A stretch of 64,000 nucleotides of DNA. Origin: Avena insularis. Its lineage: Eukaryota > Streptophyta > Magnoliopsida > Poales > Poaceae. Each line of letters opens with the position of its first letter. Position 1 is the stretch's first letter. Of this stretch, positions 48,531 through 62,400 are shown piece by piece. The DNA lies in contig CM042696.1 of the NCBI GenBank assembly GCA_023614405.1, positions 334,667,211 through 334,731,210 of the forward strand, in the 5' to 3' direction. The notes beneath the pieces are model-generated. The model saw only the letters and a program-made list of their open reading frames with translations. It was not told the origin of the DNA and did not search any database. The position numbers and the translations under genes are program-made.

Positions 48531-50350
48531 TCAGTACCTGCACGAGTTTTGTTTGATTCTGGTGCTTCACATTCTTTTGTTTCTCACAAGTTTGCACATG
48601 AGCATGATCTAGCTATGGGTCCTCTATTGCATCGTCTTGTGGTACAATCTCCTGGGTCAAACATGAGGGATGCTCATATCAGCCATGGCAATCAAATTGA
48701 GATTGGTGGTTCTTCGTTCCTGGCTTCCTTAATTATTCTGGGCAATTCTGACATTGATGTTATCTTGGGCATGGATTGGTTAACAGCAAATGCAGCTGTG
48801 ATTGATTGTGCTGAACACTCGGTTTCTCTAAAAATTCCTGAAGGCCATATAGTCTATTCTCCAAGTCTGACTCCTGCAATTCAGCTTTTCTCTTTGGCGG
48901 CTCTGAATAATGATGCTATGGAGGCTATTCACAGTGTTCCGGTGGTTTGTGAGTTCCCAGATGTTTTTCCTGAATAGTTACCAGGTATGCCTCCTGACCG
49001 AGAGGTCGAGTTTGTGATTGAGCTTGAACCTGGAACCGCTCCTATCTCCAAGCGGCCTTATAAAATGGGTCCTGCTGAGTTGGCTGAACTCAAACGTCAT
49101 CTTGATGAACAAGAGAAGTTGGGTTTCATTCAGCATAGCACTTCCTCTTGGGGTAGCCCAACAATCTTTGTGAAGAAGCGAGACCAGACTGAGAGACTTT
49201 GTGTTGACTATCGGGCTCTCAATGCTAAAACCATCAATAATAAATATCCCCTTCCGTGGATTAATGATCTCTTCGATCAGCTAGCTGGAGCTATGGTATT
49301 CTCTAAGCTTGACTTGAGAAGTGGATATCATCAAATCAATATTCTCAAGGAAGATGTTCCCAAAACAGCTTTCACCACCCGCTATGGCCTGTACGAGTAC
49401 ACAGTCATGTCTTTCGGTCTCACCAACGCACCTGCCACCTTCTCGAGGCTTATGAACTCGGTTTTCATGGAGTATCTTGATAAGTTCGTCGTGGTCTATC
49501 TGGATGACATTCTAGTCTATTCTAAGTCAAAGGAAGAACATGAAGAACACCTTCGGTGTGTCTTAAACAAGCTTCGTGAGAATGCCTGTATGCGAAGTTC
49601 TCCAAGTGTGAGTTCTGGCTGCCTGAAGTCACCTATCTAGGTCACGTCATCTCCGCTAAGGGCATTGCCGTTAACCCAGAAACTGTTCAGACAATTGTTG
49701 AGTGGCTTCCACCCAAAAATGTCAAAGAAGTCCGGAGTTTCCTTGGTTTGGCTAGTTATTGCCGTCTCTTCGTTCAGAACTTCTCGAAGATTGCGAAGCC
49801 TCTTACCGATCTCCTCAAGAAAGGCAAGAAATACCTTTGGTCTCCTGCATGTCAAGTAAGCTTTGAAACACTCAAAGAGAAGCTCACTTCCACACCAGTC
49901 TTGATTCCTCCAGATACATCAAAGCCTTTCTAGATATTCTGTGACGCCTCCTTGCAAGGATTTGGTGCGGTCCTGATGCAAGAAAAACAAGTTGTTGCTT
50001 ATGCCTCTCGACAGTTGAAGACGCATGAGATCAACTATCCTACACATGACCTCGAACTCGCAGCAGTTGTCTTTGCTTTGAAAGTATGGAGGCACTACTT
50101 TCTTGGCAACCATTGTGAGATCTTTTCTGATCACAAGAGTCTGAAGTATATCTTCACACAACCTGATCTCAACCTTCGTCAGAGGAGGTGGATTGAAGCA
50201 ATTAATGATTTCGATCTGACCATCAACTACACTCCTGGCAAAGCTAATGTCATGGCCGATGCTCATAGCCGAAAAGCTTATGTCAACAACCTCATGGTGG
50301 AAGAACAACAACCTCTCTTGTGCGAGGAATTCCGCCAGCTCAACCTTGAA
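48531..50350 (+). pseudogene. pol: pol region: protease, reverse transcriptase, RNase H
   Basis: The aspartic protease shows FDSGASHSF at 48,552-48,578 and, further on, VILGMDWL. Reverse transcriptase begins after a TAG at 48,975-48,977. It carries [26 protein letters not shown] and the catalytic YLDD at 49,497-49,508. A one-base loss near 49,585 moves the frame, after which the connection region [17 protein letters not shown] continues. RNase H starts after a TAG at 49,931-49,933 with [15 protein letters not shown], then [18 protein letters not shown] and DHKSLKYIF. Order and motifs are standard for Ty3/gypsy, where these enzymes copy the element RNA into cDNA. With two stops and a frameshift, this copy cannot make a full polyprotein. 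Confidence 0.9.
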
Positions 50351-51833
50351 ATTGTGGATCAAGGGTATCTTCTGAATCTTCTTGCAACCCCTCTCTTGGA
50401 AGAAAAAGTTCGCTCCATTCAACTTGGTGACCCTTACACCAAAAAGATCATCTCCAACATTCAGCTTCCGAAGTATGAGTCCTTCCATGTCGATGACCAA
50501 GGCGCTCTTTTCTTTGAACACCGGATGTTTGTTCCGAACTACCTGGGTTTGAGAGAGCAAGTTCTTAAGGAGCCGCATGATTCTGTTCTTTCTATCCACC
50601 CTGGCAGCACTAAGATGTACATGGACTTGAAAACACAATATTGGTGGCCTGGATTGAAACGATATTGTGCCAAGTATGTCTCGGTGTGATATGCGCATGA
50701 AGTTAAAGTTGTCCATCAGAAACCTTCCTGTCTTCTACAGCCATTGAAGCCTCCGGAATGGAAATGGGAGAAAGTAGAGATGGACTTCATTACTGGGTTT
50801 CCAAGGTCGCAGAAGGGCAACAATGCAATCTTTCTTGTCATCGACAGGTTTTCTAAAGTGGCTCACTTCTTTCCCGTCAAGGAAACAATTTCTGCAATTC
50901 AGTTGGCTGAGCTCTATATCAACAGAATTGCCTCTCTGTATGGGGTTCCTCTTGAGATCAGTTTAGACCGTGGAAGCATCTTCACTTCCAAGTTCTAGGG
51001 AAGTTTCCAAAATGCTTTGTGAACAAAGTTGAACTCAAGCACAGCTTACCACCCTCAGTCGCAAGGACAAGTTGAAAGGATCAATCAGATTCTGGAAGAT
51101 ATGCTCCGTGCTTGCGTCATCTCTTTCGGCATCAAGTGGGAAGAATGCCTTCCTTATGCTGAATTCTCTTACAACAACAGCTTCCAGAAAAGTCTAAAGA
51201 TGGCACCATTTGAGGTTCTCTATGGCCGCAAATGCAGAACTCCGATTGGTTGGTCGGGCGCAGGTGAAAGAACATTGTTTATCCCGGACATGGTAACTCA
51301 AGCGGAGGAGAAGGTTCACATCATTCTCGAAAACCTAAAGGTTGCTCCAAGTTGCCAAAAGAGCAACTATGACAGAAAGCACACGGACATGGAGTATGTC
51401 CCTGGTGATCTCGTTTACCTTCGTGTCACTCCCATGAGAGGCACGCACCGGTTGGGTATCAAAGGAAAGCTGGCTCCTAGATACATCGGTCCTTTCAAAG
51501 TTCATAGAAGAAGAGGAGAAGTCGCTTATGCTCTGGAGCTCCCTGAAAAACCCAAGGCCCATGATGTTTTCCATATCTCTCAACTCAAGAAGTGCTTCAA
51601 GGATCCCGGCAGGACCGTGGACCACGAACTCATCAATCTCCAAGAAGATCTTTCTTATCAAGAACACCCCCATAAAAATCCTAGAAGTCGCAGAAAGAAG
51701 GACTCGCAACAAGTCCATCAAGTTCTGCAAGGTGCAGTGGTCGCACCATTCCGTGGATGAAGCCACTTGGGAACGCGAGGACGAGCTCCGTGCCAAGTAT
51801 CCTACCCTCTTCGTGTCTTCTTCTTCTTCCTAG
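50351..51833 (+). pseudogene. pol: pol region: integrase with C-terminal chromodomain
   Basis: The integrase zinc-binding part shows [18 protein letters not shown] and [13 protein letters not shown] at 50,687-50,689 falls where the second CxxC cysteine pair is expected. The catalytic core has MDFITGFPRSQKGNNAIFLV (first Asp), LDRGSIFTSKF (second Asp) and SQGQVERINQILEDML (Glu). TAG at 50,996-50,998 and TGA at 51,020-51,022 interrupt it. GPFKVHRRRGEVAYALELP is the GPY/F-type module. A one-base gain in a C run (51,667-51,671) moves the frame before the chromodomain, whose recognisable part is CKVQWSHHSVDEATWERED near 51,735-51,790, ending at 51,833. Chromodomains steer integration to chromatin marks, usually heterochromatin, which fits the satellite target here. 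Confidence 0.9.
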
Positions 51834-51855
51834 AATCTCGGGGCGAGATTCCTGT

Positions 51856-51870
51856 TTAGTGGGGGAGAGT
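51856..51870 (+). other. Polypurine tract
   Basis: TTAGTGGGGGAGAGT immediately before the 3' LTR; primes plus-strand cDNA synthesis in LTR retrotransposons. Confidence 0.85.
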
Positions 51871-54800
51871 TGTAGCATCCCATCTGTCTAACATCTGTAA
51901 TGCTACATGGTCTAATAATAAAATGCTACTTCCTACATATATTGTTGCATCATAATTATATCATGCTCATGTCATGATGCCACCTTGCATTTGAGCATCA
52001 TATAAAACCCTTTTTATTTTGGTTCTTATCTCATATGCATTATTAATTGTATTTGCCTCTGGATATATTGTAGTTGGTTCTTGATAAATGCTTGATGCCC
52101 AAGTAGAGTTGGGGGCATATCTTTTATTAACTCCACCACCTTTCTTTGTCACCACCCCATAATTCCACCATCCAACTATATGTGAGCTTTGCATCTTATT
52201 TGGTTTATCTCTAGCTCATGTGGTTGGGATGGATCCACTTCTATTTCCACATGCTCTCACACTAGCATCATGTTGTTTTCACATTATTGATATGTGGAGC
52301 CACCTTTGCATGCCTTGTGAGTGGTACCCATTTTGCTAGCTTCCAGATGGATTGTTTTGGAATAGTTGCTCATGTTGGAATATTGTTGAGGATATTATAC
52401 ACCTAGTGGAATATACACACAAGCATGTCCAGATTATATTCAAATTTGAACATCTCCATCTACTCCACATGGAACATCCATTTAAATTCTTTTGGCTTGG
52501 CCTTAGCTCCATATTCTTGGGATGCATGGGAATAAATGCCATGAGCCTTTATTTTGTTTTCACAAAATTAAATATGGCATTTAATATTCATGCATGGGCC
52601 ATGCAATATCACCACCATCTTATTCTCCTTTGGTTTTCCTTTGTTTCTGAGTGGATCCTTTCTTTTGTGAATTCCCTTTTCTCTCTCAAACCTCCTCATC
52701 TTGGTCTTCGTTTCCTTGCCATGTGCATCAAGATCCTCACCCTCACCCCATCTCCTTTTCACCCATGCTTTTGATCTTGCTTTTGGTCATGTTGAAAACC
52801 CTAACCCTAACCTCACCACCACCTCATGCTCATCCCCAACCGTGACCACCACCCCTACCCCCTTTCTAACCTAACCCCACTCCTAAACCTACCCATGCCG
52901 AGCCTCCCCTCTAGCTCAAACCCTACCCGAGCCTACCCTCTTCTCTCTCTCTCTCCCTGCCAAAGAGGCCCCATAACTGAGCCTCTCCTTCCCCTCTGCT
53001 AGACCCAGCCGCAGCCACCCCGCCCTGGCCCCTTCCCACGTCGAGCACGTGAGGGAGAAGAAGAAAAGGGGGGCCGAAGCCACCTTTTCTCCACTCGAGC
53101 CCCACGACACCCCCCTCTCTCACCCCGTCCTTATCTCCACCCCCTCCCGTCTCTCTGCTGTGTCGCAGCCCCATCCCCAGGCCCCTGCGCCTCCCTTTTC
53201 CCTCACCTGCCACCACTTCTCCATCGCCGGCCACCGTCGGCCTCCACCTCCATCTCCTCGAAACAAGGCGGCGGGCGTGGTGTGTTGGTGTCGAGGAAGG
53301 CGAGGAGGTCCCCGGCGTCGCCCCTGTGCATGGAGTCAAGGAGGAGAGGGGTTGTACCTGTTGTAGATCGCCGACAAGCCGACGAAACCCTAGCTCTGCT
53401 GGCCTCCTGCTACCCCGACGAACCGCTACTTCCCCGGCCGATCTGACCTCACCGACAGCCCCGCGGTGAGCCCCCGAATCCCCCAAACAACCTCCCGCTC
53501 GTCTTTGCTTCCTGTACGCGCCAAACCGCCGAACGAACTCCTTCTGTGCAACGCGCTCGCCGTTGTCGAGGACCGTCCTCTTGCCGTTTTCGCCTTATCT
53601 GGCCGCGCCTGCATTTCCTCTCACAAACTAGGTCCACTGCAGCGGTAGCCGCCGCCGTGCGCACGCGCCAGGTCACGGGGTCGATCCCTCGTCCCGCCAG
53701 CCGCGTGTTCTCTGTCATTTTTGTCAGACAAGCGCGAGAAGAAAAACAGTAACAGATGCACGTTTTTTAAATAACCCCTACCCTTTTTGTTTTTCCCCAA
53801 CCCGCGGTCCAGCCAGCCCCACCTGTTAGTCTATGTGGTAATTTTTTACGAAAAGGTACCCAGGTTTTGGAACCCTCAACCCGCGCTCCCTGTCCGCGCC
53901 ACGTGGTTGCCGGTTACCAAACCATACGTGGCCCCGCAAACCCCACTGTCAATTGCGTTTGGATAACGCCGCGGTAAGAAAAGTTCTGCCGCACAGTTTT
54001 TCGCCAGCTCAGCTCGGTCCCACCTGTTTGTGACGCGGGCTAAGTTTCTCTGGGTACAAAAAGTTTATTCGCTTTTCTATTTAATAAAACAATTTCAGAA
54101 AATGGTTAACATGATTTTAAATCCAGCGATTAATAACTTTTAATTGCTAATTCCAAATAATACAAATAATATATGTTTTTGAATCAGAAAAATGTGAGGA
54201 TTTCAAATCTGCCATCCAAATTAATGTTTGACTAATTTAAATTTTCGAAATTGTTGAATTGCTTTAAAAATGCCTTTTCTTAATTAATTAATAACTTTAA
54301 ATCTATAACTCCAAATTTGGCAAATAATATGTCTAAATCGATCAGCGCGACGAGCCCGTTCTAGCTATGCATTCCATGTGATGAATTGAATCATGCATCA
54401 CGTCATTATTAAAAATCAGAACTATTTATGGCAATCAAATTTGACTAAAAACTTAATAAAATGATTTATTCTTGTCCTCACACCTCACCGTTGCCATGCT
54501 ACATTAGTACCATGTAAATTGTGCATTATTCATCATGGCATGCTTGTTTGCTTGTCGCATTTTATTTATATGCTTGTGCACTTTATTTATGTTGGCCCTT
54601 GTTTGTTTGGTTCTTCTTTTGGATAGACGCCGAGCAGGGGAAATATCAGGAATCTCAGGAGTACTACCCAGATCCATCCCTCACTTCAACTGAGATGCCA
54701 GGCACGCACTACCACATGCTTGCATACATATAGTACATATTGCCTCTATCTTATTCTTGCATCATTGAGTCACGATTGCATTAAATTGAATCCCAAGTAC

Positions 54801-56430
54801 TGCATAGCCTTTATTTTTAAAACCCCACCGAAGCTTGTTCCTCCATCCCATGAGCCATTACTACAGGAGTTGCTTGAGCCATGCGAGTCGTAGAACAGCA
54901 TGTGTAGGGTATGTGAGTGTCTGATAGATAATGGGGTACCTAAACAACTTAACATGAGTAGTAATGGGAAAACTAATGAAAGAGGCACCGGTGGGCAATA
55001 TCTGTGATTTGGTTTTTATGTCCACTTGTGCCTCGTAGGACCCTGAGTAGTTGATACCTGTTCCTTGACTATTCACACTATCCACATCCGGGAGGCCTTA
55101 TGGACCCTCCTGAGTTAGAGCTTGATTCATTTCTATTTCTTGGGGCCACAACTAGTTTGGGGTTTTATTACTATCCTGTACTTATGCCATGCTTTACTGT
55201 TTTATTTAAGATTGTGCGTGGAGCACCTGTACTGTTTTGGATCGTGACACGTTTTCGCTCTATCGACAAGCCTAGTCACACTTTCGGGTTCCCAGTCGTT
55301 TATCGCCGTCCACACAAACCCTGGGTCCATTTCGGAGCCGGCCAACTTCGTTGCGGGTAACTTAGTGGGGTGGCCCCCTGAAATATTTTATGAATCCTGT
55401 GATTGCTTTGTCGTGAATGCCTCGTTGGGTTTTGAGTTGGTTTTTCCGAGTTTGATCGAGTGTGTGTTGCTATTGGTGCACTCCTGCAGGGTAAACCTTT
55501 CTGAAAGCTGTGTCCGCGGTTATGGACGACTTGGAGCACAGTTTCTCGATCATAGACAAGTATAACTAAAGTACCGCTTTAATTTGACTAAATACCTGAC
55601 TATTAAATAGTGCAATACTCATGGAATGGTTAATAAAACTGCCAACGGATGGGTTGTTCGTCCGCTTTCTCGTTGGTAAGCGAGAAGGAGGATGGATTTG
55701 TTACTTTATACTATTATAACTGTTGTTACTAATTAACGGACATCCGTCTATCTTTGGTTAGGTGGATGGTTAGCGAGTATCTATAGACTTGTTAGTTATT
55801 ATATTTTGCTGCAATTGCGTCACCCCAGGTTTATGTCCCCTTTAGAGGCATAAAGACTTGCTGAGTACCCCTAGGGTCTCACACGATAAATTGTTTGATT
55901 CATATGAACAGTTGTATTCGCAAGATGGATACTGGGTGGAGGAGATAGATGATGTGGGCAACGATCACTCGGTGTAGAGATTCCGGGGATGGGAATCCGT
56001 GAGATCTGTGGGCGGGATGTGCTTACTTATGTGGCATCTTATGACGATTTGCTTCTTATCCGTACTCGGATCTTGTTTCCCGCTTCCGCTTGATACTCTG
56101 ATGTTTGATGTATGAGGAGCTATCCTACACTATTATCTCTATCTAGGATATTTGGATCTTGCCGTATGGCGTTGCAATATTTCTATTTCTTTTAGATGGT
56201 ATGGCTCTGAGCACCGTTGTAAGGTAGCTTGCATACATACTCACTTGTGTATGTATTTGATCTCTTCGCCTGTTGCCTACGCCGCTCGCTCTTGTCCTGA
56301 TGTTCTTGGAAGTGGTTAGGACGGCCAACGGGTCTACGCGTTGGTGGCCCCTGGGCCCCCGCTGTACTATTTTAACCACTTTTGGTTCATCCAGGCTTGA
56401 ACTTAGAGCGTAGGGTCCGAGGTTGTTACA
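51871..56430 (+). repeat. 3' LTR (4,560 bp)
   Basis: Same termini as the 5' LTR (TGTAGCATCCC to GTTGTTACA). It is followed directly by TGTTC at 56,431-56,435. Ten mismatches in the first 340 bases against the 5' copy. No genes; the ORFs inside are domain-free. Confidence 0.95.
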
Positions 56431-59400
56431 TGTTCTTCTCATGAACCACACATGGATCCACCAGTGTCATTGCAAGTCTCTTTCATGAACCACAGCTAGA
56501 GTCATTGCATGTATGTTCCATCCACAAACCACATATGGATCTACCAGTGTCATGGCATGTCTCTTATTTTCATGAACCACAACAGTGTCATTGCATGTCT
56601 GTTCCTCTAAAACCACACATGGATCCACCTAGTGTGATTGCATGTCTGTTCTTTTCACAAAACACACATCGAAGCACCAGTGTCATTGCATGTGTGTTCT
56701 TCTCATGAACCACAGCCAGTATCATTGCATGTATGTTCTTCTCACAAACCACATAAGGATCCACCAGTGTCATTGCATGTCTGTTCTTCTCACAAACCAC
56801 ATAAGTATCCACTAGTGTCATTGCATGTATGTTCTTCTCACAAACCACATAAGGATCCACCAGTGTCATTGGATGTGTGTTCTTCTCATAAACCACACAT
56901 GGATCCACCCAGTGTCATTGCATGCCTGTTCTTTTCATCAACCACAGCTAGAGTCATTGCATGTATGTGCTTTCCACAAACCACATATGGATCCACCAGT
57001 GTCATTGCATGTCTGTTCTTTTCATGAACCACACCTAGTGTCATTGCATGTTTGTTCCTCTAAACAAACCACACATGGATCCACCTAGTGTGATTGCATG
57101 TCTGTTCTTTTCACAAACCACACATGGGTCCACCAGTGTCATTGCATGTGTGTTCTTTTCATGAACCACAACTCGAGTCATTGCATTTGTGTGCTTCTAA
57201 ACAAACCACATGTGGGTCCACAGCTAGAGTCATTGCATGTCAGTTCTTCTCATGAACCACAGCCAGTGTCATTGCATGTATGTTCTTCTCACAAACCACA
57301 TAAGGATCCACCAGTGTCATTGGATGTGTGTTCTTCTCATGAACCACACATGGATCCACCCGGTGTCATTGCATGTCTGTTCTTTTCATGAACCATAGCT
57401 AGAGTCATTGCATGTATGTGCTTTCCACAAACCACATATGGATCCACCAGTGTCATTGCATGTCTGATATTTTCATGAACCACACCTAGTGTCATTGCAT
57501 GTTTGTTCCTCTAAACAAACCACACATGGATCGACCTAGTGTGATTGCCTGTCTATTCTTTTCACAAACCACACATGGATCCACCAGTGTCATTGCATGT
57601 GTGTTCTTTTCATGAACCACAACTAGAGTCATTGCATGTGTGTTCTTCTAAAAAAACCACATATGGATCCACCATTGTCATTGCATGTGTGTTCTTCTCA
57701 TGAACCACACATGGATCCACCTAGTGTGATTGCATGTCTGTTCTTTTCATGAACCACAGATGGATCCACCAGTGTCATTGCACGTGTGTTCTTTTCATGA
57801 ACCACGCATGGATACACCAGTGTCATTGCATGTCTATTCTTTTCATCAACCACACTAGTGTAATTGCATGTCTGTTCTTTCCACAAACCACACATGGATC
57901 CACCTAGTGTGATTGCATGTCTATTCTTTCACAAACCACACATGGATCCACTAGTGTAATTGCACGTGTGTTCTTCTGATGAACCACAACCAGTGACATT
58001 GCATGTGTGTTCTTCTAAACAAACCAAACAAGGATCCACCAGTGTCATTGCATGTCTGTTCTTTTCACAAACCACACAAGGATCCACTAGTGTCGTTGCT
58101 TGTGTGTTCTTTTCATGAATCATAGCTAGAGTCGTTGCATGTCTGTTCTTTCCACAAACGACACATGGATCCACCTAGTGTGATTGCATGTATGTTCTTT
58201 CACAAACCACACATGGATCCACCATTGTCATTGCATGTGTGTTCTTCTCATGAACCACAGCCAGTGTCATTCCATGTATGTTCTTCTCACAAACCACACA
58301 CGGATCCACCAGTGTCATTGCATGTGTGTTCTTCTCATGAACCACAACCAGTGTCATTGCATGTCTGTTCTTCTCACAAACCACATAAGTATCCACTAGT
58401 GTCATTGCATGTATGTTCTTCTCACAAACCACATAAGGATCCACCAGTGTCATTGGATGTGTGTTCTTCTCAGGAAACACACGTGGCTCCACCCAGTGGC
58501 ATTGCATGTCTGTTCTTTTCATGAACCACATCTAGAGTCATTGCATGTATGTGCTTTCCAGAAACCACATATGGATCCACCAGTGTCATTGCATGTTTGT
58601 TATTTTCATGAACCACACCCAGTGTCATTGCATGTATGTTCCTCTAAACAAATCACGCATGCATCCACCTAGTGTGATTGCATGTCTGTTCTTTTCACAA
58701 ACCACACATGGGTCCACCAGTGTCATTGCATGTGTGTTCTTTTCATGAACCACAACTCGAGTCATTGCATTTGTGTGCTTCTAAACAAACCACACATGGG
58801 TCCACAGCTAGAGTCATTGCATGTCAGTTCTTCTCATGAACCACAGGCAGTGTCATTGCATGTATGTTCTTCTCACAAACCACATAAGGATCCACCCGTG
58901 TCATTGGATGTGTGTTCTTCTCATAAACCACACATGGATCCACGCAGTGTCATTGCATGTCTGTTCTTTTCATGAACCACAGCTAGAGTCATTGCATGTA
59001 TGTGCTTTCCACATACCACATATGGATCCACCAGTGTCATTGCATGTCTGTTCTTTTCATGAACCACACCTAGTGTCATTGCATGTTTGTTCCTCTAAAC
59101 AAACCACACATGGATCCACCTAGTGTGATTGCATGTCTGTTCTTTTCACAAACCACACATGGATCCACCAGTGTCATTGCATGTGTGTTGTTTTCATGAA
59201 CCACAACTAGAGGCATTGCATTTGTGTGCTTCTAAACAAACCACACATGGGTCCACAGCTAGAGTCATTGCATGTCAGTTCTTCTCATGAACCACAGCCA
59301 GTGTCATTACATGTATGTTCTTCTCACAAACCACATAAGGATCCACCAGTGTCATTGCATGTGTGTTCTTCTCATGAACCACACATGGATCCACCCGGTG

Positions 59401-62400
59401 TCATTGCATGTCTGTTCTTTTCATGAACCATAGTTAGAGTCATTGCATGTATGTGCTTTCCACAAACCACATATGGATCCACCAGTGTCATTGCATGTCT
59501 GATATTTTCATGAACCACACCTAGTGTCATTGCATGTTTGTTCCTCTAAACAAAACACACATGGATCCACCTAGTGTGATTGCCTGTCTATTCTTTTCAC
59601 AACCACACATGGATCCACCAGTGTCATTGCATGTGTGTTCTTTTCATGAACCACAACTAGAGTCATTGCATGTGTGTTCTTCTAAAAAAACCACACATGG
59701 ATCCACCATTGTCATTGCATGTGTGTTCTTCTCATGAACCACACATGGATCCACCTAGTGTGATTGCATGTCTGTTCTTTTCATGAACCACAGATGGATC
59801 CACCAGTGTCATTGCACGTGTGTTCTTTTCATGAACCACGCATGGATACACCAGTGTCATTGCATGTCTATTCTTTTCATCAACCACACTAGTGTAATTG
59901 CATGTCTGTTCTTTCCACAAACCACACATGGATCCACCTAGTGTGATTGCATGTCTATTCTTTCACAAACCACACATGGATCCACTAGTGTAATTGCATG
60001 TGTGTTCTTCTCATGAACCACAACCAGTGACATTGCATGTGTGTTCTTCTAAACAAACCAAACAAGTATCCACCAGTGTCATTGCATGTCTGTTCTTTTC
60101 ACAAACCACACAAGGATCCACTAGTGTCGTTGCTTGTGTGTTCTTTTCATGAATCACAGCTAGAGTCGTTGCATGTATGTTCTTTCCACAAACGACACAT
60201 GGATCCACCTACTGTGATTGCATGTATGTTCTTTCACAAACCACACATGGATCCACCATTGTCATTGCATGTGTGTTCTTCTCATGAACCACAGCCAGTG
60301 TCATTGCATGTATGTTCTTCTCACAAACCACACACGGATCCACCAGTGTCATTGCATGTGTGTTCTTCTCATGAACAACAGCTAGTGTCATTGCATGTCT
60401 GTTCTTCTCACAAACCACATAAGTATCCACTAGTGTCATTGCATGTATGTTCTTCTCACAAACCACGTAAGGATCCACCAGTGTCATTGGATGTGTGTTC
60501 TTCTCATGAACCACACGTGGCTCCACCCAGTGGCATTGCATGTCTGTTCTTTTCATGAACCACATCTAGAGTCAATACATGTATGTGCTTTCCACAAACC
60601 ACATATGGATCCACTAGTGTCATTGCATGTTTGTTATTTTCATGAACCACACCCAGTGTCATTGCATGTATGTTCCTCTAAACAAATCACACATGCATCC
60701 ACCTAGTGTGATTGCATGTCTGTTCTTTTCATGAACCACACCCAGTGTCATTGGATGTGTGTTCTTCTCACAAACCACACATGGATCCACCAGTGTCATT
60801 GCATGTGTGTTCTTCTCATGAACCACACATGGATCCACCAAGTGTGATTGCATGTTTGTTGTTTTCACAAACCACACATGGATCCACCAGTGTCATTGCA
60901 TGTGTGTTGTTTTCATGAACCACACATGGATACACCAGTGTCATTGCATGTTTGTTCTTTTCATGAACCACACCCAGTGTCATTGGATGTTCGTTCTTTC
61001 CACAAACCACACATGGATCCACCTAGTGTGATTGCATGTATGTTCTTTCACAAACCACACATGGATCTACCAGTGTCATTGCATGTGTGTTCTTGTAATG
61101 AACCACAGACAGTGTCATTGCATGTATGTTCTTCTCACAAACCACACAAGGATCCACCGGTGTCATTGCATGTCTGTTCTTCTCATGAACCACAGCCAGT
61201 GTCATTGCATGTCTATTCTTCTCATAAACCACATAAGTATCCACTAGTGTCATTGCATGTCTGTTCTTCTAAACAAACCACACATGGAGCCACCAGTGTC
61301 ATTTGATGTGTGTCCTTCTCATGAACCACACATGGATCCACTAGTGTCCTTGCATGTCTGTTCTTTTCATGAACCACATCTCGTCATTGCATGCATGTTC
61401 CTTCCACATACCACATATGGATCCACCAGTGTCATTGCATGTCTGTTCTTTTCATAAACCACACCCAGTGTCATAGCATGTATGTTCCTCTAAACAAACC
61501 ACACATGGATCCACCTGGTGTGATTGCATGTCTGTTCTTTTCACAAACCACACATGGATCCTCTAGTGTCATTGCATGTGTGTTTTTTCATGAACCACAA
61601 CTAGAGTCATTGCATGTGTGTTCTTCTAAACAAACCATACATGGATCCACAGCTAGAGTCATTGCATGTTTGTTTTTCTCTTGAACAACAGCCAGTGTCA
61701 TTGCATGTATGTTCTTCTCAAAAACCACATAAGGATCCACCAGTGTCATTGCATGTGTGTTATTCTCATGAACCACACATGGATCCACCCAGTGTCATTG
61801 CATGTCTGTTCTGTTCATGAACCACAGCTAGAGTCATTGCATGTATGTGCTTTCCACAAACCACATATGGATCCACTAGTGTCATTGCATGTATGTTCTT
61901 TTCATGAACCACACCCAGTGTCATTGCACGTCTGTTCCACTAAACAAACCACACATGGATCCACCTTGTGTGATTGCATGTATGTTCTTTTCACAAACCA
62001 TACATGGATCCACCAGTGTCATTGCATGTCTGTTCTTATCGTGAACCACAACTAGAGTCATTTCATGTGTGTTCTTCTAAACAAACCACAAATGGATCCA
62101 CCAGTGTTATTGCATGTGTGTTCTTCTCATGAACCACACATGGATCCACCTAGTGTGATTGCATGTCTGTTCTTTTCATGAACCACACATGGATCCACCA
62201 GTGTCATTGCACGTGTGTTCTTTTCATGAACCACACATGGATACACCAGTGTCTTTGCATGTGTGTTCTTTTCATGAACCACACCCAGTGTCATTGCATG
62301 TCTGTTCTTTCCACAAACCACACATGAATCCACCTAGTGCGATTGCATGTCTGTTCTTTCACAAACCACACATGGATCCAGAAGTGTCATTGCATGTGTG

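Larger units (their letters stand above)
41901..56430 (+). mobile_element. Complete chromodomain Ty3/gypsy LTR retrotransposon (14.5 kb), coding-defective
   Basis: All structural parts are present in order: 5-bp target duplication, 5' LTR (41,901-46,495), primer binding site, leader, gag, protease, reverse transcriptase, RNase H, integrase, chromodomain, polypurine tract, 3' LTR (51,871-56,430) and target duplication. LTR termini are TGTAGC and GTTACA. Integrase after RT/RNase H and a C-terminal chromodomain place it in the chromovirus branch of Ty3/gypsy. The very long LTRs suggest the Tekay/Del clade (inference). The single gag-pol frame is broken by seven stops and two frameshifts, so transposition would need proteins supplied by another copy. 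In the first 340 LTR positions I count ten mismatches between LTRs (about 3%). With a commonly used grass rate of 1.3e-8 per site per year, that is on the order of one million years. Confidence 0.95.

Noticed and set aside
49919..50716. 265-codon minus-strand ORF
   Set aside because: It is the antisense shadow of the RNase H/integrase region, which carries all the recognised motifs on the plus strand.
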